Source of the DNA: Cordilura impudica
Taxonomy: Eukaryota; Arthropoda; Insecta; Diptera; Scathophagidae
Assembly: GCA_963682025.1 (NCBI GenBank)
Contig: OY821520.1
Location: 138,950,738-139,014,737 of the forward strand
Direction: 5' to 3'
DNA length: 64,000 bases
Shown: positions 57,364-64,000 of the stretch, piece after piece
Numbering within the stretch: the first letter of the stretch is position 1
Layout of the letters: each line of letters starts with the position of its first letter
Program-made: the position numbers and the translations under genes
Notes under the pieces: model-generated
Database searches by the model: none
What the model was told of the DNA's origin: nothing
Seen by the model: only the letters and a program-made list of their open reading frames with translations

Positions 57364-57835
57364 AATCCTTTGATTCTGTAAATTTTACCGATGTGACAAC
57401 CGCAAAATATATGTACAGCTATTGTTGTCTGCACTAATAATTAAGTGATTCACTAAGTACACCTTAACGACAGTCGACAAATCTACTTTTCTATTTATTT
57501 AAATTGTAATCGAATGACATCTCTGTCAAAATAAGCCAAAAACAAAGGAGAATAAAAAAAAAACAAATTAGTTCGTGTTTGACAACATGATTTTATGTTT
57601 ATGTTTAATTTCTTTATTTTTTTTATTAATATTTTTGTTTATTTCTTTGAAAATAAAATAGTGAATTGAATATGTTATTTAATTTTTTTATTTATATAAA
57701 TAGTTTTTATAATAAAAGCAAAATATTTTCACTATTTTATAATTTTTATTTATGTATGAGTACATTTCAACCTTTTTAACTTTTTATCGATTGAAAAACA
57801 ACACAAAAATGGTTGTCGTTAAGATAACAACAACA
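57364..57835. other. AT-rich stretch, no gene seen
   Basis: Nothing recognised before the putative start of the LINE leader. Confidence 0.45.
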
Positions 57836-58017
57836 GCTGACTTCAGTTCGAATCAAATTCTCTTTACGAACGGTCGTGTAAATAATTAAAGCGCTTAGAG
57901 TACAACTATTTAATTAACAACAAGTGTATATTTTTGTTTTTGCAATTGCCTATTCTTGATCTCATTTGAACTCACGTGGTAGTCAATTCAGCTTAAAACA
58001 GGAACAAAAATTTAGCG

Positions 58018-59020
58018 ATGGCCCGAGGGGCCAAATCTTCATCTAAAAGAAAGCTCCTTGCGAACAAGAAGATGACAAAACTTCCTCCGGGTTTTGTTAA
58101 CCCGAACATCTCGTCAACTTCCAGCAACAGATTTAGCCTGCTTGCTGGTCTCAATGATATGGACGTAACTCCTGCATCAAATATTAACGATATTAAACAA
58201 CACAACCCTCCACCTATAGTTGTAGAAGCCAACGCCTCATTTGCAGAAATACGAAAACTACTTGGTAAAGATTGTATTTTCAAACGTACTTCAATTGGTA
58301 CCAAAATTTTTGCTCCAACTAAAGAATTGTACGAATGCTACAAGCAAATTCTTAAAGAGAGTAAAATGAAGTTTCATTCATATGGCTCCAAAGATAATAG
58401 GTTATACACAACCTTTCTACACGGTTTACCCCGCATAAACTCTGAGGACATCACCGAAGAGTTAAAAAACTACAACCTATCCCCTTCTTCCGTGGCTGAA
58501 ATAGTCACCAAATTCAGTTCGAACAACAATGCTGTTTACAAAGTTCAATTTGTTCGTAAAAATTTTAACCCAACTGCCTTAAAAAATGTAAGGACAATTT
58601 CCAATATCATAATTTCTTGGAAAAAATACAAATCTAGATCCAGAAATAAACCAACTCAATGCTGGAACTGCTTAACGTATGGCCATGGCGGTGAACATTG
58701 CCATCGAAGTGCTGCGTGTATGATATGTGCAGAACAACATCATACAAGTGTGTGTCCGTTTAACACAAATGAAAAAAGATCAGCTGTTTTTACATGCTTT
58801 AATTGCAAAAAAACATGGAAAAGAGAGAACTGATCACTCTGCAAACGACATCAACTATCCGTTACGTTCTCTCTACTTGGAAACTAGAACCAGAGTGACT
58901 TCCAAAAGTCATAAGAACAGCAGGCAACAACAAAATATTTCATTTCAATCAAAGGTTGATTTCCCAAATTTAAGTAACAACAACACAAATTGTAACAATA
59001 ACATCAATAATAACTTTTGA
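58018..59020 (+). pseudogene. Jockey-like LINE ORF1 (zinc-knuckle nucleic-acid-binding protein), one frameshift
   Basis: Starts at 58018 (MARGAKSSSKRKLL). 271 residues are open to 58833. The middle region (about residues 120-200) has the RNA-binding-like fold of LINE ORF1 (TTFLHGLPRINSEDITEELK). From residue 215 come zinc knuckles: CWNCLTYGHGGEHC (CX2CX4HX4C), CMICAEQHHTSVC, and the start of a third, CFNCKK. A one-base expansion of an A run near 58806-58812 moves the frame; the expected C-terminus continues in the next frame (HGKERTDHSAND) to a stop at 59018-59020. ORF1 coats the LINE RNA and aids integration. Confidence 0.82.
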
Positions 59021-60143
59021 TATTTTGAAAGCTTTTTGATATTTTCACTACAGCTATGGATGACTTGCATAGGTGCTCTTCAAAAGTACAACAAATCTAA
59101 GTTGTAATGTCAATGGTAAAATACGCCAATGGATTATACTAATAATTTAAACGAATTCAAAATGCTTCACTTGAATGCTAATGGCATTTCAAACCTTTCT
59201 AAATTAAAACAATTTGAGATACTAATTGAACAAGAAAATTCTAAATAGCGTCTTTGAATGAAACATTTTTTTCAGAAAATCATAGACCCTATTTTAAAAA
59301 TTATTATTTATTTAGAAGTGAATAAAAACCTCGCTCAAAAAAACCTCTTTATATCAAACACCTCATCAATCGAAAACATCTTAATTGAAGTTATTATAAA
59401 TAATAGACCTATTGTTATATCTTCGTTATATTCACCAAGATATACCCATAACTTCTGTGCTGATATCTTGAACCTAATACCTTCCACCAAAGAATATATA
59501 GTTTTTGGTGACCTAAATGCCAAACATTGTTCATGGAATTGTCGTTCAAATAATACTGCAGGAATCGCACTCAACAACTTACAGCAATCAAGCAACTTTT
59601 TTATTCACTATCCTAATAGTCCAACCCTATTCCCCCATCAACACAATCGCGAAGCATCCACAGTCGATATTATTTTAAGCAACTCCGCTTTAAATATAGA
59701 CGTAAAAACAATGGATTACGAAATACCATCAGACCATCGCCCCATTATGTGTACACTTCAAAGATCAACGGCCTTGCAGGTTGACCTCAATTATTATGAT
59801 TATAGTGCAACCAACTGAAACATTTATATGAATTTTTTAGACAGTAAAATCACATTATATTCCGATATATACAATACGAAGTCAGTAATTGATCAGGAAA
59901 TCCAAAAATTTATAAATGTAGTTTTCGAAGCAAGGGATGTGTCCACACCTAAAATAACTCAACAAAATAATTACACATTACCAGAAAGTACTGTGAAATA
60001 TATTAAACTAAGAAGAAGCTTTAAAAGAAAAAGCCAACGATCTTCAAATATAGCCAAGCAAACTTTTTATAATCAATGTACTAAGTTTCTAAGTAACATG
60101 ACTGATAAAAGTATTAATTCGGAGCGCAATAAGAAATGGTCTC

Positions 60144-60333
60144 TGATATGTTTCTATTTTATACCTTGTTTACATATATCAATTGCTAAATTGAAAATAA
60201 TTATTTTGGTATTGAAATATTTGTTAGTTTGATATTTTGTTTTCCTGAAAATTTTTCATTCATTCAAATACTATCTGCTGAACAATAAACATTAATTTTT
60301 ATTTAAAACTAAACATTTAATTGAATCATTTTA
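60144..60333 (+). repeat. 5' LTR
   Basis: 190 bp from TGATATGTTTC to AATCATTTTA. A TG start but a TA end rather than CA. AATAAA at 60286 is a likely polyadenylation signal when used in the 3' copy. Confidence 0.92.
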
Positions 60334-60334
60334 T

Positions 60335-60345
60335 TGGCGACGAGG
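60335..60345 (+). other. Primer-binding-site candidate
   Basis: TGGCGACGAGG one base after the 5' LTR. The TGGCG start is typical of sites complementary to a tRNA 3' end; which tRNA cannot be told here. Confidence 0.55.
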
Positions 60346-60361
60346 TTTAAACGAAACCAGA

Positions 60362-60994
60362 ATGGAGAAAGTTTTAGCAGATATTTTTGCAAGACAAAAT
60401 GAATGGACACAGCAAATGATGGCGCAACAGCAACAGCAACAACAGCAACAGCAACAATTTTTCCAACAATTATTTAGTCAGCGAGGAATAAGCCCATCAA
60501 ACAGCAGAATTGAAACGACTACAGCGGTTCCAAGGTTTCATGCATTTGAGGAGGAACAACACGACTTCGATTCATACAGGAGTCAATTAGAGGAGCATTT
60601 CAAAGCTTATAACGTGGAAGATAGCGAAAAAAAGAAGTCTTTTCTTTTATCCTGGGTAGGAGACAGCACATTTCGATTACTCCAAAAACTAGTAGGTAAA
60701 TCCATCATTCAGCAACTCTCGTATCAAGATCTTGTGGCAAAACTCGAAGGCCATTTTAAGTCAAAGACGCATATCATCAAATCTAGATATGATTTCTACA
60801 GGAGACAAAAACGTGAGGGTGAGTCGTATAAACAGTGGGTATCGGAGTTAAGAGGTATGGCTAGAGAATGTAATTTTGTTTGCAAAAGTGAAAATTGTTG
60901 TAGTGAGTATGTCGACGAATTAAAAAGTAAATTATTATTGCACTTTTATACGAAATTATTCCGATGTTTGTGGTCCATTGAATTTGCTTCGTAA
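60362..60994 (+). pseudogene. Gypsy-type gag, C-terminally truncated
   Basis: The ATG at 60362 opens a frame of 210 residues. A glutamine run (residues about 22-32) is followed by the capsid-like region FHAFEEEQHDFDSYRSQLEE, SYQDLVAKLEGHF and YDFYRRQKREGESYKQW. Gag sense ends after EYVDELK near 60930. The rest of the frame is pol sequence read in the wrong frame, so the nucleocapsid zinc knuckle and protease are missing. The deletion joins gag to pol with a one-frame overlap. Confidence 0.82.
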
Positions 60995-62909
60995 AAAGGA
61001 CAAGAAATATCATTGGGGCCATGAACAAGAAAAAGCTTTCCAGGAGCTAAAACGTCAAATAATTGAAATGACAAAACTTGTTCACTTTGATGAAAGATTA
61101 CCTATAATCTTAGCCACTGATGCATCTTCGTATGGTATCGGCGCAGTGATTTCTCATATATATCCGGATGGATCTGAACGTCCAATAGCTCACGCATCGA
61201 AAACGCTTACTGATCATCAAAAGAACTATAGCCAAATTGAAAAAGAAGGTTTATCGATTATATTTGGAGTTCGAAAGTTCCATGATTATTTGTATGGCCG
61301 TAAATTTATTTTAATTACAGACCATAAGCCTCTGGTATCAATTTTCAATCCTAAAAAAGGAATTCCAGTCACAACAACACACAGGTTACAACGGTGGGCC
61401 TTAATATTAGCTGGTTATACATACACAATTCAGTACAAGAACACAAAAGCACATGGAAATGCTGATGCATTATCCAGACTTCCTCATAAAGAAGATCTTG
61501 ATTTTGATAAATCTGAAGACATTTATGAAGTTAATTTTATAGAACAATTTCAAAAGTTTCCACTGGATGCTAAAATGGTAGCAGATTTAACTAAAACTGA
61601 TGTAGTTTTAAGTAAAGTATTTCATTACATAATGAATGGGTGGCCTGATAACATAAATGAAAAAGATATACTACCGTATTTTCGACATCGTTTAAATTTA
61701 ACAGCTTTTAACGGTGTAATTATTCTACAAACTGATTACAATAGGGTTGTAATACCAACACAAATTCAAGGAAAAGTTCTCAAACTTCTGCATGAAGGTC
61801 ACTGGGGCATCGTTAGAACAAAACAATTGGCTCGACGATATTGCTGGTGGCCTAAAATCGATGATCACATTTTAAACCTAGTTTCATCTTGCTCCATCTG
61901 TAATGTGTGCAGCTCAAATCCAGCAAAAGAATTTTCACCGTGGCCTCAAGCATCGCAACCTTGGCAGAGAATTCATTTAGATTTTGCTGGGCCATTCGCA
62001 CAATTTATGTGGCTCATTTGTGTAGACTCTTTTTCACAATTTCCTTATGTTTTGAAAATGGAAAATAGCACAACACTTTCAACAATTAGGGCACTCCAGA
62101 ATATTTTTTCAATTGAGGGATTACCAGAATGTATAGTCACAGATAATGGTACGCAGTTTACTTCACATGAGTTTCAAAATTTTTGCAAGATTCACGGGAT
62201 AAAACACCTTACAACAGCTCCTTTTCACCCATCGTCTAATGGTCAAGCTGAACGGTTTGTACGGACCTTTAAGACTTCAATGAAGAAACAAATTATGGAT
62301 GGTAAAAACTTACAAAATTCTCTTTTAGCCTATCTCACAACTTACAGAGCCACTCCAAATGCCTTTGGAAAATCGCCAGCAGACCTTTTACATGGGCGTC
62401 AACCTCGTATACTATTATCACTTCTGCAGCCCACTGTTTCCGCAAAATCAAATACATCACCTTCACCACAATTTTGTTTAAGTCAAGAAGTATACTTCCG
62501 AAACTTTGGAAGGGGGAATAAATGGATTAAAGGAAAAATTGAAAAAGTTTTTGGAAATATGTTATATCTGGTTAATGTTGGTAATGGCAAATTAGTCAAA
62601 CGTCATAAAAATCAACTTCGTCCTTATAGAAGTCACCAAACAAAAACATCTGAATCATTTCAGTATTTAGAAGCATCGCAACTCCTTTCGAATACAAATT
62701 CTACGCTACACGTTGAAAAACCCCAACCTAGTTTTGAAGTCTTAAATGATAATATTTTAAATCCTAATCCACCTCTTTATTCACATGAAGAACATACAAA
62801 TTCCACACAGCTTAATCCGCCATTTTCGGTTAGACGATCAACCCGAAGAAAAAGAAGACCTACTTTTTATTCACCGGAAGTGCGCAACAAATTGGCGAAG
62901 AGGAATTGA
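60930..62909 (+). pseudogene. Gypsy-type pol remnant: RNase H and integrase
   Basis: Sense pol begins at the deletion joint near 60930, in the thumb region just after reverse transcriptase. RNase H follows with LATDASSYGIGAVISH and ITDHKPLVSIF. Integrase has the HHCC domain (LHEGHWG to CSICNVC), then the catalytic core: Asp in HLDFAGP, Asp in VTDNGTQF and Glu in SSNGQAERF. The C-terminal region is followed by a basic tail (STRRKRRPTFYSPEV). The open frame is uninterrupted to its stop TGA, which is the first three bases of the 3' LTR. There is no ATG of its own; it would need readthrough or frameshift from gag. Confidence 0.88.
62895..62906 (+). other. Polypurine tract
   Basis: GGCGAAGAGGAAT-type purine run directly before the 3' LTR, the expected start site of plus-strand synthesis. 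Confidence 0.7.
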
Positions 62910-63096
62910 TATGTTTCTATTTTATACCTTGTTTACATATATCAATTGCTAAATTGAAAATAATTATTTTGGTATTGAAATATTTGTTAGTTTGATATTT
63001 TGTTTTCCTGAAAATTTTTCATTCATTCAAATACTATCTGCTGAACAATAAACATTAATTTTTATTTAAAACTAAACATTTAATTGAATCATTTTA
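62907..63096 (+). repeat. 3' LTR
   Basis: 190 bp, identical by eye to the 5' LTR; followed by GTCTC. Confidence 0.92.
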
Positions 63097-63853
63097 GTCT
63101 CAATTATTATCCAATTTAAAACCAGGTGATAAATCATTTTGGAAAATAAGCAGGAACTTGCGAGGAAAAGGAAAAAATCAAATCGCTCACTTCAAAGTTG
63201 GAAATACAACAATAACATCTGATAAGGACAAGGCTGAAGTCCTGGCAAATACATTTGTCCAAGCAAATAACCTCACTTCGAACTATAACCACTCGGCAGA
63301 TACACTAATAAATACAACAGTAAATAATTTTAAGAAGGAAAATCCCAGTTCTGAATCTGCAATTTATACATCTCTTGAAGAAGTAATGCATATTGTCTCA
63401 TCAATAAAACCCTCAAAATCCCTTGGTTTTGACAATGTTCCCAACCTGCTCTTAAAGAAACTACCACTCAAAGCTCTAAAATTACTGGTTATAATATTTA
63501 ACAGCTGCATCAAACTCAACTATTTCCCAAACCATTTCAAAAATGCTAAGGTTATAGCTACTAACAAACCTAGCAAGCCAAAAAATAACCCAAACAGCTA
63601 CAGACCTATCAGTCTATTAAGTAACTTTGGTAAAATATTTGAAAAAATTCTACATTCTCGTCTTAGTGAATTTGTAACGCCCAATTCTATTGTTGCTAAA
63701 GAACAATTTGGATTTAAAAAAGGACATAGCACTACTCACCAAATAAACAGAATTAAAAATCAAATAATCACCAATAAAAACAATAAACGTTCAACGGGTC
63801 TAATATTGTTAGATATTGAAAAAGCGTTTGACACCGTTTGGCATAATGACCTA

Positions 63854-63970
63854 CACCCGCATTCATAAAAATTAAAGTGTACTTCAAGTAGACTTTATCA
63901 ACAAATTTTGTATGAAAAACAGACAATAAAGTCTACTTGAAGTACACTTTAATTTTTATGAATACGGGTG
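63854..63970. mobile_element. 117-bp MITE, almost all inverted repeat
   Basis: Two arms of about 45 bp that differ at one base (CACCCGCATTCATAAAAATT at the left, CACCCGTATTCATAAAAATT from the right) around a 27-nt loop. CTA flanks both sides (63851-63853 and 63971-63973), a 3-bp duplication. It interrupts LINE ORF2, whose frame resumes beyond it. The high arm identity shows it is recent or from a young family. Confidence 0.88.
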
Positions 63971-64000
63971 CTAGTATTTAAACTTCTTGATGCAAATATA

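Larger units (their letters stand above)
60144..63096 (+). mobile_element. Ty3/gypsy-type LTR retrotransposon, internally deleted
   Basis: Two 190-bp LTRs that read identical base for base, with a 5-bp GTCTC duplication on each side (60139-60143 and 63097-63101). Between them are gag and a pol that lacks protease and most of reverse transcriptase. A primer-binding-like TGGCGACGAGG and a polypurine stretch flank the interior. It is 2953 bp long against the 5 kb or so of a complete element. No envelope gene. Probably of the Mag-like branch, given the short LTRs and the integrase wording (inference). Confidence 0.92.
57840..64000 (+). mobile_element. Jockey-like LINE, interrupted by an LTR element and a MITE (runs off window)
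   Basis: Two ORFs in the standard order: nucleic-acid-binding ORF1 (58018) and endonuclease/reverse-transcriptase ORF2 (59129). The 5' leader probably starts near 57840, where ACTTCAGTTCGAATC and ACGGTCGTG resemble the internal initiator and downstream elements of jockey promoters (weak). The gypsy element (60144-63096) splits ORF2 between endonuclease and reverse transcriptase. The 117-bp MITE at 63854 splits the palm. The 3' end is outside the window. Confidence 0.82.
59129..64000 (+). pseudogene. Jockey-like LINE ORF2: endonuclease and reverse transcriptase, interrupted
   Basis: ATG at 59129 leads into an APE-type endonuclease: FKMLHLNANGISNLSKLKQF, a stop near 59246, then (59258-59818) IVFGDLNAKHCSWNC, STVDIILS and SDHRPI, the usual catalytic blocks. 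A further stop lies at 59816. The linker runs to 60138. After the LTR insertion the frame resumes at 63102 and gives reverse transcriptase motifs SKSLGFDNVPNLLLK, NPNSYRPISLLSNFGKIFEK, KEQFGFKKGHSTTHQ and LILLDIEKAFDTVWH. The MITE at 63854 interrupts it just after the last motif. Confidence 0.82.

Noticed and set aside
60144..63096. Envelope-bearing retrovirus-like element
   Set aside because: The pol frame runs straight into the 3' LTR, with no third ORF, so an envelope gene is absent.
1..64000. tRNA, rRNA or other conserved RNA genes
   Set aside because: I looked for A- and B-box pairs and conserved RNA segments by eye and saw none that I could support.

Overview
This window is eukaryotic and reads as a repeat-dense stretch of a higher-fly (Diptera, Brachycera) genome. 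It is very AT-rich, has no compact operon-like coding, and almost every protein-like reading frame belongs to a transposable element. The mix points to a fly: Drosophila DINE-1-like Helentron-associated elements with GTCY microsatellites, a DD41D rosa-type mariner, piggyBac, Tc1, pogo, hAT, jockey-like and RTE-like LINEs, and a Ty3/gypsy LTR element. A muscoid (calyptrate) fly is my guess. No host protein-coding gene can be supported. Two stretches (16.1-16.7 kb and 26.6-26.9 kb) resemble untranslated exons with splice donors, so the window may lie in an intron or upstream region of a long host gene. Layout. 0-5 kb: dispersed repeat, a TTA-flanked MITE, and a 5'-truncated RTE-like LINE with target-site duplications (TSDs). 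5-9.4 kb: a Harbinger-like MITE remnant next to a 3.2 kb DNA transposon (6189-9430) with terminal inverted repeats (TIRs) of over 400 bp and a decayed, intron-containing transposase. 10.2-16.0 kb: a hAT with 8-bp TSDs, carrying inside it a 3.0 kb transposon with ATAT TSDs (11534-14528) and a Tc1 remnant (14960-15909). 17.9-20.6 kb: a Helentron-associated element (HINE family 2) with a second HINE and a minisatellite inside. 21-30 kb: Helitron-like short elements, a pogo remnant, HINE copies, a MITE with the same ATAT-TSD signature as the 11.5 kb element, and a higher-order tandem repeat. 30-38 kb: Tc1 and hAT relics (the hAT at 31349-34374 contains a Helitron and a HINE), MITEs and Helitron ends. 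39-40.3 kb: an intact rosa mariner with a 361-residue ORF. 43-52 kb: HINE, LINE, Tc1, then a Tc1-like transposon with double-repeat TIRs (47436-52043) that holds a second member of the 6.2 kb transposon family (49127-51651). 53-57 kb: a piggyBac split by a MITE, Tc1 debris, HINE, and a Harbinger fragment. 57.8-64 kb: a jockey-like LINE interrupted by a young gypsy-type LTR element with identical LTRs and again by a 117-bp MITE. The elements do not act as one pathway. They record successive insertions, and exact TSDs allow the nesting order to be read. Only the rosa transposase looks intact. The gypsy element keeps gag, RNase H and integrase but has lost protease and most of reverse transcriptase. 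The most unusual material is two related transposase genes in CAC-ended elements with 3-bp TSDs, and the ATAT-flanked element with clustered subterminal GGCCAATGT motifs. All element calls come from reading the sequence; no database search was run.
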